Shown here piece after piece: positions 26,525-35,319 of a stretch of 64,000 bases of DNA. The stretch is from Actinospica sp035712985 (GTDB lineage: Bacteria > Actinomycetota > Actinomycetes > Streptomycetales > Catenulisporaceae): NCBI GenBank assembly GCA_035712985.1, contig DASTAE010000108.1, positions 1-64,000 of the forward strand, given 5' to 3'. How positions within the stretch are numbered: the first letter of the stretch is position 1; each line of letters starts with the position of its first letter. Under the pieces are notes generated by a model. The model was not told where the DNA came from, searched no databases, and saw only the letters and a program-made list of their open reading frames with translations. The translations under genes were made by a program, and so were the position numbers.

Positions 26525-27595
26525 TTACGCGGGCGCGGCCACGGCCAGTCGACCGGCGCAGGCGGCGGCGAGGAAGCTCGCGCGGTCCCGGTCCGGGCCG
26601 CGGCCCATGGTGGACAACGGGACCGGGCTCGCCGCCAGGGCTTCGTCGAGGCCGGCGGCGCAGACCGAGGCCAGCCCGTGCCGTTCGGCCAGCGGGGCGG
26701 CCTGGGCGCGCACGGCGTCCCAGAACGCTCCCGGTTCATCCGGGAGGGCGAGCTCGGCGGACGCGAGGGCCACCCGGCCGTAGGCGGTCAGGCTGTGGTG
26801 GCTCAGGCCCCGATGACGGTCTCGCGGGTCGGCTTCGGAGACCCGCAGCACGCCGACGGGCCGGCCGCCCAGGATCCCGGCCGCGTTCACGGCTTCGCCG
26901 CAGGCCACGCCGCTGAAGCCCCATTTCGTTCCGGTGCCGAGGTTTCCCGGGCCCTGGGCGACGACCGCGACCTCGGCGTCGAGGATGAGCCTGGCGGCCA
27001 GGAGGCCGGTGTGCAGGGTGACGGCCTCGAGGTCGCCGCCGAAGGCCTGGCCCACGGTGATCGAGCCGCAGAGCCAGTCGGCCTCGCGGAGCCCGGCGAC
27101 CGTTCGGGAGAACCAGAGGGGGAGCGCGCCGCCGTCGGTCATCACGTAGGCGATCCGCGTGCCGGGGCGGTCGTGCCGGATCGCGGCGCAGACAGCCGGC
27201 AGGGCCGAGTGCAGGTCGGCGACGACGACGGGCATCCCGTCGAGGGAATCGGCCGCCTTCATCAGATCGTGGGACGCGGACTCCTGCTCGTCGACTCCGA
27301 GCACCATCGCCTGCAGGGGCGTGTACCGCGCCTTGACGAGATGGCCGGGGGAATGCGCGAGGTCCTCCGGGAGGTTGTCGGGGAGGGCCACGGCGAGGGC
27401 GTAGCCGCCGGTGCCCAGGGCCCGGACCTGGGCGCTCACGTTGAGCAGGATCCGGTCGCCCACCCTCGGCTCGCCGATCAGGCGCGGATAGGCGAGAACG
27501 CGCAGCTCGGCGTCGCCGACCCGGGCGGTCAGCTCCCGCGCTCCCGGCCACGCGCGTCCCAGGGCGGTCACGTGTCCCTCACGCCAGGCGATCAC
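26525..27595 (-). CDS. DUF3866 family protein
   Basis: A 356-residue protein of an uncharacterised family. The GTG start at 27595 gives VIAWREGHVTALGRAWPGAR. Later come RLIGEPRVGDRILLNVSAQV, VVVADLHSALPAVCAAIR, VVAQGPGNLGTGTKWGFSGV (Gly-rich loop) and DPRDRHRGLSHHSLTAYGRV. The His-rich and Gly-rich motifs suggest an enzyme, but no reaction is known. It is divergent from pafB with 93 bases between. Confidence 0.85.
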   Translation of the reverse strand: MIAWREGHVTALGRAWPGARELTARVGDAELRVLAYPRLIGEPRVGDRILLNVSAQVRALGTGGYALAVALPDNLPEDLAHSPGHLVKARYTPLQAMVLGVDEQESASHDLMKAADSLDGMPVVVADLHSALPAVCAAIRHDRPGTRIAYVMTDGGALPLWFSRTVAGLREADWLCGSITVGQAFGGDLEAVTLHTGLLAARLILDAEVAVVAQGPGNLGTGTKWGFSGVACGEAVNAAGILGGRPVGVLRVSEADPRDRHRGLSHHSLTAYGRVALASAELALPDEPGAFWDAVRAQAAPLAERHGLASVCAAGLDEALAASPVPLSTMGRGPDRDRASFLAAACAGRLAVAAPA

Positions 27596-27688
27596 GGCGC
27601 CCACGGTAGCGCAAGTCCGTGCGAAACCGGCCCGAAAACAGGTAGCGTCGGACGAACAAGAACGGGACGCGGAGGGAAGGCGCTCACT

Positions 27689-28720
27689 ATGGCGGCGAGC
27701 AAGTCCGAACGCCTGGTCAACCTTGTGATCTGCCTGCTTGCCTCGCGGACCTTTGTGACCAAGGAGCGGCTGCGGCGGGTTCTCGAGCCCTACCGGGCCT
27801 GTCCCTCGGACGAGGCCTTCGAGCGGATGTTCGAGCGGGACAAGGAGGAGCTGCGCGAGCTCGGCATCCCGCTGGAGGTGGGATCCGCCGACGCGTACTT
27901 CGACGACGAGGTGGGCTACCGGATCGCCCCGGGGGAGTACGCGCTGCCGGAGCTCAGCCTGGAGACCGACGAGGCGCAGGCGCTCGGCCAGGCGGCGCGC
28001 TTCTGGCAGCAGGCCACGATGGCGCAGGCCGCCTCGTCCGCGCTGCTCAAGCTCAAGGCCGCCGGCGTGGAGATCGGCCCGGCGTCCCCGGTCGGCATCG
28101 AGCCGCGGGTGCGCGCGGAGGCCCCGGCCTTCGAGCCGCTGCTCGAGGCGGTGTACGAGCGCCAGGTGGTGCGCTTCTCCTACCGCCGCGGGGACGGCGA
28201 GGTGCGCTCGCGCGAGGTCGAGCCGTGGACGATCGACTCCTGGCGCGGCCGCTGGTACATGGCCGGATTCGACCTCGGCCGCCAGGACGAGCGGATCTTC
28301 CGGCTGGATCGGATCGCCGGTCCGGTGATGCTGACCGGCCGCGAGCCCGAGCATCCGATCCCCGATCAGCTGGACGTGCGCTCGCGCGTCGCGGCCTTCG
28401 CGCTGCGGCCCGAGGGAGACCTCGGCACGGCGACGGTCCGGGTGCGCAAGGGGACCTGCTTCCCGCTGCGGCGCAGCGCCGGCGCGATAGAGGAGGGCGA
28501 CGACGGCTGGGACGTCCTCGTCCTGACCTACCGCGACGGCTTCGAGGGCTATATCGCGGAGTTCGGCGCGGACGTGGTCGTGGTGGAGCCGGCCCGGCTG
28601 CGGGAGACGGTGATCCGCAACCTGCGCGCGCTGGCCCAGGCCGACGCGGAAGAGGAGGCCGCCGCGGTGGCGGATCAGGATCTCGCGGAACTGCGCGCGG
28701 AGTGGGAGGCTGCGTCATGA
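27689..28720 (+). CDS. pafB: WYL-domain regulator PafB
   Basis: A 343-residue transcription regulator. An N-terminal winged-helix (SERLVNLVICLLASRTFVTK) precedes the WYL domain (residues about 150-230, VVRFSYRRGDGEVRSREVEP; WRGRWYMAGFDLGRQDERIF) and a WCX-like C-terminus. With PafC it activates the LexA-independent DNA-damage response in mycobacteria and is encoded beside the proteasome genes. The ATG at 27689 follows GGGAAGG. The end is duplicated at the pafC junction. Confidence 0.93.
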   Translation: MAASKSERLVNLVICLLASRTFVTKERLRRVLEPYRACPSDEAFERMFERDKEELRELGIPLEVGSADAYFDDEVGYRIAPGEYALPELSLETDEAQALGQAARFWQQATMAQAASSALLKLKAAGVEIGPASPVGIEPRVRAEAPAFEPLLEAVYERQVVRFSYRRGDGEVRSREVEPWTIDSWRGRWYMAGFDLGRQDERIFRLDRIAGPVMLTGREPEHPIPDQLDVRSRVAAFALRPEGDLGTATVRVRKGTCFPLRRSAGAIEEGDDGWDVLVLTYRDGFEGYIAEFGADVVVVEPARLRETVIRNLRALAQADAEEEAAAVADQDLAELRAEWEAAS

Positions 28721-28812
28721 GTACTTCAGTCGAGGCACGCCAGGTCGAGCGGCTGCGGCGGAACCACGCGGAGGCGGCGTCATGAGTACGGCGGTCGAGC
28801 AGGTCGAGCGGC
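28704..28812 (+). repeat. Tandem duplication of the pafB-pafC junction
   Basis: The sequence around GCGTCATGAGTAC at 28712-28724 recurs at 28777-28789, period 65. Both copies carry the end of a WEAAS/AEAAS-type C-terminus, an ATGA overlap, and the codons MST-VE followed by QVERL. The second copy is the true pafC start. Confidence 0.85.
28717..28785 (+). CDS. 22-residue mini-ORF between pafB and pafC
   Basis: The ATG overlaps the pafB stop (ATGA) and the TGA overlaps the pafC ATG (ATGA). The peptide begins MSTSVEARQVERLRR and ends NHAEAAS. Its N-terminus copies that of PafC, which begins MSTAVEQVERLLN. It may carry ribosomes from pafB to pafC. It arose by tandem duplication; whether it is expressed is unknown. 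Confidence 0.4.
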   Translation: MSTSVEARQVERLRRNHAEAAS

Positions 28813-29747
28813 TGCTCAACCTCGTCCCGTACCTGCGCAGCCATCCCGGCGTCACGGTGGCGCAGGTCGCCGACGAGTTCGGGGTCAGCCAGAAGCAGAT
28901 CGCCAAGGACCTCAACGTCCTGTGGTTCTGCGGAACGCCCGGCGGCTTCGCGGACGACCTGATGGAGCCGCACGTCGGCGAGGGCGGCGCGATCCACCTG
29001 GACAACGTCGTCGAGGCGATCACCCGGCCGCTGCGGCTGTCCACGCGCGAGGCCGTGGCGCTGCTGGTGGCGCTGCGCGGCCTGGCGCAGGTGCCCGGAC
29101 TGACCGCCGACCGGGACGCGCTGGAGCGGGCGCTCGGCAAGCTGGAGGCGGCGGTCGGCGCCTCCGCCGCCGGGACGGCAGAGCGGCTGTCCGTGGCCTT
29201 CGAGGCGCGCGACGTCGTGCTCGAGGTCGTCTCGCGCGCGCAGGCCGAGGGCAGGGCCCTGCATCTGCGCTACTACGTGCCCTCGCGCGACCAGGTGACC
29301 GAGCGGACCGTGGACCCGATAAGGATCTCGATGCTCACCGGCCGCGCGTACCTCGACGCGTGGTGCCGCTCCTCGCAGGGGCGCCGGCTGTTCCGGCTCG
29401 ACCGCGTCGTGCGCATCGACGTGCTCGACGAGCCCGCGAGCGTGCCAGAGCACATCCGCACCGCCCCGGAGGCCGAGAACACCGCGCTGCGGGTGGACGC
29501 GCACGACCCGCTCATCGAGCTCGAACTCGCCCCGAACTCGCGCTGGGTCCCCGAGTACTACCCCTGCGAATCGGTCAAGGAACTGCCGAACGGCGGTCTG
29601 CGCATCGCCCTGCGGGCACCGGATCAGGACCGGATCCGCCGGCTCGTGCTCAGGCTCGGGGAGAACGCCAAGGTCGTCGGCCCCGCGGGCTTCGCGGCGG
29701 CCGTCCAGGGCACTGCGGCCGCCGCGCTCGCCGGGTACGGGTGTTGA
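28782..29747 (+). CDS. pafC: WYL-domain regulator PafC
   Basis: A 321-residue partner of PafB. The N-terminal helix-turn-helix is VTVAQVADEFGVSQKQIAKD. The WYL region follows (ALHLRYYVPSRDQVTERTVD; GRAYLDAWCRSSQGRRLFRL), then a C-terminal domain with ELAPNSRWVPEYYPCESVKE. In mycobacteria the two proteins act as one heterodimeric activator of repair genes. It is translationally coupled to pafB through an extra mini-ORF. A TTGACA box overlaps its stop codon. Confidence 0.93.
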   Translation: MSTAVEQVERLLNLVPYLRSHPGVTVAQVADEFGVSQKQIAKDLNVLWFCGTPGGFADDLMEPHVGEGGAIHLDNVVEAITRPLRLSTREAVALLVALRGLAQVPGLTADRDALERALGKLEAAVGASAAGTAERLSVAFEARDVVLEVVSRAQAEGRALHLRYYVPSRDQVTERTVDPIRISMLTGRAYLDAWCRSSQGRRLFRLDRVVRIDVLDEPASVPEHIRTAPEAENTALRVDAHDPLIELELAPNSRWVPEYYPCESVKELPNGGLRIALRAPDQDRIRRLVLRLGENAKVVGPAGFAAAVQGTAAAALAGYGC

Positions 29748-29872
29748 CATATCTCAGTCTAAGAGTGCCGAACATTACAGGATTTCAGATCGCGCCCAGA
29801 TTCTCAAGCCTGTTGCTCGATTGTTTTTCGGCTGTTAGTCGTTCCGTAATGTAGTGAAGATTCACTCAAGGC
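29744..29872 (+). promoter_or_regulatory. AT-rich leader of the sugar transporter operon
   Basis: This spacer is much richer in A+T than its surroundings. A TTGACA begins at 29744, overlapping the pafC stop. The inverted pair ACATTAC / GTAATGT lies near each end of the spacer, about 70 bases apart. A TAATGT -10 candidate is close to the GTG. It probably holds the operon promoter and an operator; no known regulator site is recognised. Confidence 0.4.
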
Positions 29873-30844
29873 GTGGCAGAGACAGTCGCCCCGCCCGCCG
29901 GGGTATCGCAGAGCACGGTTCCGGCAGCGCGCGGTTCCCGGAAGCGCCGCGGCGCGCGGGACTTCCGCGACACCCCGATGGGTTGGCTGTACTCCGCCCC
30001 CGCGCTGCTGATCTTCGCGGGCTTCGTGATCGCGCCGACCTTCTACACGTTCTACGTCTCGCTGTGGCACTGGAACGTGCTCAACCCCGCGCTGTCCACG
30101 TACAAGGGCCTGGGCAACTACCGGGACCTGTTCACCGACGTGGACCCGACCTTCGCGCAGACGCTGGTCAACTCGCTCTACTTCACCGTCGGCATGATCC
30201 TGCTGGGCACCGCGGTCTCCCTCGGCCTCGCGCTGCTGCTGATGCGCGGCGGCAAGGCGATGGGCGCGGCCCGCGTGATGGTCTACCTCCCGCACGCCAC
30301 GCCGTTGATCGCCACGTCGATCATCTGGGTCTGGATCTTCAACCCGCAGTTCGGCCTCGCCAACTACCTGCTGCACCTGCTGCACCTGCCCGCCCTGCAG
30401 TGGACCCAGGCGCAGAGCACGGCGATGCCCTCGGTGATCCTGTTCAGCGTCTGGCACGAGGTGGGCTTCACCACGCTCATCTTCCTCGGCGGCCTGGCCG
30501 TGATCTCCGAGGAGACCGGCGAGGCGGCCCGGGTCGACGGCTGCGGCCCTTGGCGCGAGTTCTGGTACGTCACCTGGCCGCAGTTGCGGCCGTACACCGC
30601 CTTCATCGTGGTGATCACCTCGATCACCTCGCTGCAGGCCTTCACCCAGTTCTACCAGCTGACCAGCGGCGGCGGTCCGAACAACGCGACCACCACGCTG
30701 AGCTTCCTGGTCTACAAGGAGGGGATCGTCCTCGGGGACACCGGCTACGGCGCCGCCCTCGCCGTGGTGCTGTTCCTGATCACGATCCTGTTCACGCTCG
30801 TCCGGCGGCGCACCGCCGTCGGCGGCGGCGGTCTCACCTCGTGA
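29873..30844 (+). CDS. Sugar ABC transporter permease (UgpA/MalF type)
   Basis: A 323-residue membrane protein with a cytosolic Arg-rich N-terminus, about six membrane helices, and the EAA loop EETGEAARVDGCGPWREFWY that contacts the ATPase. Related to CUT1 permeases for oligosaccharides or glycerol-3-phosphate. It starts an operon of permease, binding protein, permease, an unusual order in which the binding-protein gene lies between the two permease genes. No ATPase is encoded; CUT1 systems in actinomycetes often share an MsiK-type ATPase from elsewhere. Confidence 0.9.
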   Translation: MAETVAPPAGVSQSTVPAARGSRKRRGARDFRDTPMGWLYSAPALLIFAGFVIAPTFYTFYVSLWHWNVLNPALSTYKGLGNYRDLFTDVDPTFAQTLVNSLYFTVGMILLGTAVSLGLALLLMRGGKAMGAARVMVYLPHATPLIATSIIWVWIFNPQFGLANYLLHLLHLPALQWTQAQSTAMPSVILFSVWHEVGFTTLIFLGGLAVISEETGEAARVDGCGPWREFWYVTWPQLRPYTAFIVVITSITSLQAFTQFYQLTSGGGPNNATTTLSFLVYKEGIVLGDTGYGAALAVVLFLITILFTLVRRRTAVGGGGLTS

Positions 30845-30909
30845 CCGCGCGCCGAACCGTTCCGCGCACCTCCCTACCCTCAACCACGCAGAAGGAGAAT
30901 TCGCACATC

Positions 30910-32238
30910 ATGCGAATCCGTGCCAACGTTCCCGCAACCCGGTCGCGCCGGGCCGCCGGGGCTGCCCTGATAGCGGCGCTCGGCCTGGCGGCGTCCGCGT
31001 GTGCCGGCGGCGGAACCACCACGCCCGCGGCCGGTTCGAGCGGCTCGCCGCTTCCCGCCGTGACCGGACCGGTCAGCATCACGGTCGCCGACGCGTACAC
31101 CGCGACGAGCTCGCTGGGCAAGACCTTCGCCAAGGAGATCACCGCCTTCGAGGCGAAGTACCCGAACATCACCGTGAAGTCGGTGCCCTCGTCGAACTAC
31201 GGCGTGCTGGAGACCAAGCTCAAGGCCGAGGTCGCGGCGGGCCAGGAGCCGACGATCGGCCAGGGCTACGAGAGCTTCGTGGACCAGCTGGAGCAGAGCG
31301 GCAAGATCGTGCCGATCAGCACCCTGGCCGGCACCAAGACCCCGGCCGAGCTGTCCACCTTCTACACCGGCGTGCAGAAGGACCTCTACCTGCCGGACGG
31401 CACCCTCGCGATGTGGCCGATCGGCAAGAGCCTGCAGGTGATCTTCTACAACTCGAGCATGCTCTCCGCGAACGGCCTGACCGCCGCGACCGACTGGAAC
31501 AGCTTCGCCACCGACCTCGAGGCCGCCTCCAAGAACGGCGTCACCGGCATCACCATCGACCCGAGCGCGCAGACCTCGGGCGAGGAGTGGCTCGAGGAGC
31601 TCGCCGCGTCGAACGGCACCGCGGCCTACGCCGCCGACGGCACCCCGCAGTTCACCTCGGCCGCCATGGTCAAGTCGCTGCAGTACCTGCAGAACCTGAA
31701 GACCAAGGGCGCGCTGGCCACCGGCACCAACTACCCGGGCGAGACCGCGCTGGGCGGCCAGAAGGGCCTGGCCGACATCTCCTCCTCGGCCGGCTACTAC
31801 TACGAGAACCAGGCCGTCGGCGGCAAGTTCAAGCTGACCACCACGGCCGTCCCGTCCACCGACATGATGGCCGGCGGCAACTTCTTCGTGTTCAGCTCGG
31901 CCACCGCGCAGCAGCAGGCCGCCGCCTGGGACTTCCTTCAGTTCGTCGGCACTCCGGCGCAGCAGGCCGTGTGGTCTTCCGGCACCGGCTACCTGCCGGT
32001 CACCGCGCAGGCGCTGACCGACCCGGGCATGAGCGCGTACCTCGCCAAGAACCCCTGGGTGTCGCAGATCGCCACCGGCCTGAACACCGCGATCGTGGAC
32101 CCGCCGCAACAGTGGGTCGACGACTGCGGCACCCTGCTGGCCACCGCCCTGCAGGCGGGCCTGTCCGGAACCAACGCCACCAGCGCCCTCAACACCGCTC
32201 AGACGGCCTGCCTCCAGAAGAAGCAGGCTGATTCGTGA
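30910..32238 (+). CDS. Extracellular solute-binding lipoprotein (sugar type)
   Basis: A 442-residue lipoprotein. The signal ends near LGLAASAC (Cys31), followed by a Gly/Ser/Thr linker. The family-1 binding-protein fold is clear: ITVADAYTATSSLGKTFAKE, EVAAGQEPTIGQGYESFVDQ, GTLAMWPIGKSLQVIFYNSS and WDFLQFVGTPAQQAVWSSGT. It resembles glycerol-3-phosphate or oligosaccharide binders (UgpB-like); the ligand is unproven. Good ribosome-binding site (GAAGGAG). Its TGA overlaps the next gene's GTG. Confidence 0.9.
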   Translation: MRIRANVPATRSRRAAGAALIAALGLAASACAGGGTTTPAAGSSGSPLPAVTGPVSITVADAYTATSSLGKTFAKEITAFEAKYPNITVKSVPSSNYGVLETKLKAEVAAGQEPTIGQGYESFVDQLEQSGKIVPISTLAGTKTPAELSTFYTGVQKDLYLPDGTLAMWPIGKSLQVIFYNSSMLSANGLTAATDWNSFATDLEAASKNGVTGITIDPSAQTSGEEWLEELAASNGTAAYAADGTPQFTSAAMVKSLQYLQNLKTKGALATGTNYPGETALGGQKGLADISSSAGYYYENQAVGGKFKLTTTAVPSTDMMAGGNFFVFSSATAQQQAAAWDFLQFVGTPAQQAVWSSGTGYLPVTAQALTDPGMSAYLAKNPWVSQIATGLNTAIVDPPQQWVDDCGTLLATALQAGLSGTNATSALNTAQTACLQKKQADS

Positions 32239-33125
32239 GCAGCAGCACCCCGCAGGACGCTCCGCTCCCGGGCCACAAGCCCGGGGGCGGGGCTGCGCGC
32301 CCGCGCGGCCCGAGATGGGGAAGCCTGGCGCGCAAGGCCTTCGCGGTCCTGCTCGGGCTCGCGTTCGTCTTCCCGTTCTACTGGACCTTCGTCATCTCGA
32401 CGGCCAAGCCGGGCGGCTTCTACCGCTTCCCGCCGCAGCTGGTTCCGTCCTGGAACTGGTCGAACTGGTCCCGGGCCTGGGACGAGGCGCCGTGGATCCG
32501 CTTCTTCCTCAACACCCTGTTCATCGCCTCGGCCACCGTGCTGCTGTGCCTGATCACGTCGGTGCTGGCCGGATTCGCCTTCGGGGTGCTGCGCTTCCGC
32601 GGCAAGAAGTTCCTGATGCTGCTCATCCTCTCGGTGCTGATGATGCCGGGCACCGTGCTGATCATCCCGGACTACGTGCTGGCCACGGACATCCACTGGG
32701 TCGACACGTACTGGATCCAGATCGTGCCGTGGGGAGCCAGCGTGTTCGGCATCTTCCTGGTGCGCCAGTTCTTCGCGTCGATGCCGCAGGAGATCATGGA
32801 CGCCGCCTCGGTGGACGGGGCGGGCCGGCTGCGCGTGCTCTGGCACATCGGGGTTCCGGCGGTGCGGCCGGCGCTGGCCCTGGTCGCCATCAACGTCTTC
32901 ATGAGCTCGTGGAACTCCTTCCTGTGGCCCGAGATCATGACCAACTCGGCCGGCGTGCAGCCGATCGAGGTCGGCCTGTCCACCTTCAGCAGCGACGTGG
33001 GCACGGACATCCCGGGCCTGGCCGCCGCCGCGACCTTCACCACCCTCCCGCTGATCGTGTTCTTCCTGCTGCTGCAGCGCCACTTCATCCGTGGGGCGCT
33101 GTCCGCCGCGGGATCCGTCAAATAA
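32235..33125 (+). CDS. Carbohydrate ABC transporter permease (UgpE/MalG type)
   Basis: A 296-residue second permease with six membrane helices, the opening FVFPFYWTFVISTAKPGGFY, and the EAA loop PQEIMDAASVDGAGRLRVLW. The GTGA overlap with the binding-protein gene implies coupled translation. Together with the preceding permease it forms the translocation channel. The HAD phosphatase 93 bases downstream may act on the imported compound; that is inference. Confidence 0.92.
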   Translation: MSSSTPQDAPLPGHKPGGGAARPRGPRWGSLARKAFAVLLGLAFVFPFYWTFVISTAKPGGFYRFPPQLVPSWNWSNWSRAWDEAPWIRFFLNTLFIASATVLLCLITSVLAGFAFGVLRFRGKKFLMLLILSVLMMPGTVLIIPDYVLATDIHWVDTYWIQIVPWGASVFGIFLVRQFFASMPQEIMDAASVDGAGRLRVLWHIGVPAVRPALALVAINVFMSSWNSFLWPEIMTNSAGVQPIEVGLSTFSSDVGTDIPGLAAAATFTTLPLIVFFLLLQRHFIRGALSAAGSVK

Positions 33126-33141
33126 CTTAGAGACCCGGTAC

Positions 33142-33222
33142 ATGAGCGAGCTTGCGAGCGAATCATCAGGACAGTGCTTCCGCGAGCGGCGCCTGACGAG
33201 CGCTAGCGAGGTGGCGGCGTGA
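33142..33222 (+). repeat. MIRU-like element containing a 26-codon mini-ORF
   Basis: An ATG at 33142 opens a frame encoding MSELASESSGQCFRERRLTS, then ASEVAA. Its TGA overlaps the HAD start in GTGA. The element begins ATGAGCGA and is followed at the HAD start by GTGAGCGA, so a short start-codon sequence flanks it on both sides. This layout matches mycobacterial interspersed repetitive units, which are small ORF-bearing elements sitting in RTGA junctions of operons. Confidence 0.5.
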
Positions 33223-33968
33223 GCGAACTGCTCCTCGTCGTCGACTTCGACGGCACCGTCTACCGCGGCGACGAACCCGTCCGCCGCTACGCCCGGCGGA
33301 TCGCCGAGGGCCTGCCCACCGAGCAGGCCGCGCGCTACCTGGCCGCCTTCGAGCGCTACCTCGCCGAGGGCGTCGCCGCCGCGAAACAGAGCACCGACAC
33401 CGTGGAGGCCGCGGCGCTGCGCGAGGCGGTGGACGCCTGGGGCGCCGCGTGGGCGGTGGCCCAGCGCTGCTACGGGGTGTCTCTCGACGTGACCGAGGAG
33501 GCCTTCCGGCACTCCCGGCAGGACATGCTCGATCCGGGCTGCGAGCTCGAGGTGGTCGCCCCGCTCGTCGAGGCGCTGACCGCGCTGCGCGGCACCGTGC
33601 GGGTGCTGCTGGCCACGAACAGCCCGCGCCCGGGCCTGGACGAGCTGCTGGAGCGGATGGGCGTCGCCGCGGCCTTCGACGGCGTCGTGTCCGGCGCGCG
33701 GAAGCCGGACGGGCTGCGCCGACTGCTGCAGGGCGAGCTCGGCGAGGACCTGCGCGACCGGCCCTGGCGGCTGTTCTCGCTCGGCGACCACTACTACAAC
33801 GACCTCGCGCCCGCGGTTGAGATCGGGGCCGCCGCGGGGTACATTGATCGGTTCGGTCGAGCCGACGGCCCGGCGACGGCGCAAGCCCCCGTCGTCGAGC
33901 GGTTGCTGCCCGCGATCCACGCCTGGGTCGCCGACCCGCGCTCCGCCGCCGTCGTCGCGGCGGCCTGA
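33219..33968 (+). CDS. HAD-superfamily hydrolase
   Basis: A 249-residue phosphatase. Motif I is LLVVDFDGTVYRGDEPVRRY, motif II is LLATNSPRPG, the lysine is in GARKPDGL, and motif III is FSLGDHYYNDLAPAVEIGAA. A helical cap occupies residues about 25-110. Placed after the sugar transporter, it may dephosphorylate the imported sugar or its product. The GTG is coupled to the upstream mini-ORF. Family assignment is firm; substrate unknown. Confidence 0.88.
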   Translation: MSELLLVVDFDGTVYRGDEPVRRYARRIAEGLPTEQAARYLAAFERYLAEGVAAAKQSTDTVEAAALREAVDAWGAAWAVAQRCYGVSLDVTEEAFRHSRQDMLDPGCELEVVAPLVEALTALRGTVRVLLATNSPRPGLDELLERMGVAAAFDGVVSGARKPDGLRRLLQGELGEDLRDRPWRLFSLGDHYYNDLAPAVEIGAAAGYIDRFGRADGPATAQAPVVERLLPAIHAWVADPRSAAVVAAA

Positions 33969-34027
33969 CGCGGTGTCCGGCGGCGTGCGTGCCACACTCG
34001 ACGAGAAGAACAGCGAGGGCTAACGCC

Positions 34028-35308
34028 GTGGCGGCCAGTGTCGAATTCTGGGGCGGGGTCGGGGTCATCGGCTCCAGCAAGGTACTGATCAGGGACGGCG
34101 GCCACCGGGTGCTGCTCGACCTGGGCCTGGACATCCCGAAGGACGGGGACCTGTTCCGGGTCCCGGCGGCGCCGCGGCCCGGCCGCGAGCTGGCCGACCG
34201 GCTGCGGGTCGGGGCCGCCCCGGCGATCCCGGGCCTGTTCGACCCGGGCGCGCTGACGGGCGGTGACCGGCTCGCCGAGCCGGAGGAGCCCACCTCCCTG
34301 TTCGTGACCCATCCGCACATCGACCACGTGGGCCTGGTCGGCTTCGTGCGCCCCGAGATCCCGGTGCACGCCTCGCCGGACACCATCGCGATGATGAACG
34401 CGCTGGAGAAGGGCCAGGAGGCGCTGCCGGGACCGCGCGCCTTCGCCGGGGACACCGACTGGCGGCCGGTCGGGCTCGGCGAGGTGCTGCGCGTGGGCCC
34501 GATGACCGTCGAGCGCTTCGACGTGGACCACGACGTGCCCGGCGCGAGCGGCTACCGGGTCACCACCAGCGACGGCGTCCTCGCCTTCACCGGCGACTTC
34601 CGCTTCCACGGCCACCGGCCCGAGCTGTCCTGGGGCTTCGCCGAGGCCGTCGCGGGCGCCGACGTGCTGGTCACCGAGGGCACGACGCTCAGCTGGGAGG
34701 AGATCCACCCGCTGCGCACCGAGGTCGACGTGAACGCGATGTTCGAGGCCGACCTGACCGGCAACCCCGACCTGGTGATGCTCGCGATGTACCCGCGCGA
34801 CTTCGACCGGGTCCGCGACTTCACCGCGATCGCCGAGGCCGCCGGGCGGCGGATCCTGTACCCCGAGCGCACCGCGGCCTTCCTGCGCGCGGCCGGCTTC
34901 GACGGGGCGCTCGCGGTGGACGAGGTCGGCCTCGACGCGGTGCGCGAGGCGCCCGGGAGCTACGTGGTCCAGCTCGACGCCGACGACATCCCCAGCCTGC
35001 TCGACATGCCCTTCGGCCCGCGCAGCGTCTTCGTGCACGCGAACGGCGAGCCGCTCGGCCCCTTCGAGCCGCGCTGGCAGCTGTTCGTCGACTGGCTGGC
35101 CAAGCTCGACGTGCCGCTGCGCCGGATCGGCTGCTCGGGCCACGCGTACCAGGACGACCTGCACGAGTTCGTGCGGATGATCAACCCGAAGGTGCTGATC
35201 CCGATTCACACCTTCAGCCCCTACCGGGTGCACCCGACCGGCAGCACGGCGCGCCTGGTGGTGGACTACGCGCAGGCCTACGACTTCGCGGGGCGCCCGC
35301 TCGGGTAG
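34028..35308 (+). CDS. MBL-fold metallo-hydrolase, RNase J-like
   Basis: A 426-residue metallo-beta-lactamase-fold protein. LFVTHPHIDHVGLVGFVRPE supplies the HxHxDH zinc motif. FDVDHDVPGASGYRVTTSDG and LAFTGDFRFHGHRPELSW resemble the RNase J / beta-CASP arrangement, and NPKVLIPIHTFSPYRVHP ends the domain. It is shorter than RNase J and lacks its C-terminal domain, so it may be a nuclease or another hydrolase. The GTG at 34028 gives the expected beta-strand start. Confidence 0.85.
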   Translation: MAASVEFWGGVGVIGSSKVLIRDGGHRVLLDLGLDIPKDGDLFRVPAAPRPGRELADRLRVGAAPAIPGLFDPGALTGGDRLAEPEEPTSLFVTHPHIDHVGLVGFVRPEIPVHASPDTIAMMNALEKGQEALPGPRAFAGDTDWRPVGLGEVLRVGPMTVERFDVDHDVPGASGYRVTTSDGVLAFTGDFRFHGHRPELSWGFAEAVAGADVLVTEGTTLSWEEIHPLRTEVDVNAMFEADLTGNPDLVMLAMYPRDFDRVRDFTAIAEAAGRRILYPERTAAFLRAAGFDGALAVDEVGLDAVREAPGSYVVQLDADDIPSLLDMPFGPRSVFVHANGEPLGPFEPRWQLFVDWLAKLDVPLRRIGCSGHAYQDDLHEFVRMINPKVLIPIHTFSPYRVHPTGSTARLVVDYAQAYDFAGRPLG

Positions 35309-35311
35309 GCT
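35306..35311 (+). promoter_or_regulatory. TAGGCT -10 box before the small membrane protein
   Basis: TAGGCT overlaps the MBL stop and ends 8 bases before the GTG at 35320. This is a leaderless arrangement like others in this window. Confidence 0.4.
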
Positions 35312-35319
35312 CGGTCGAC

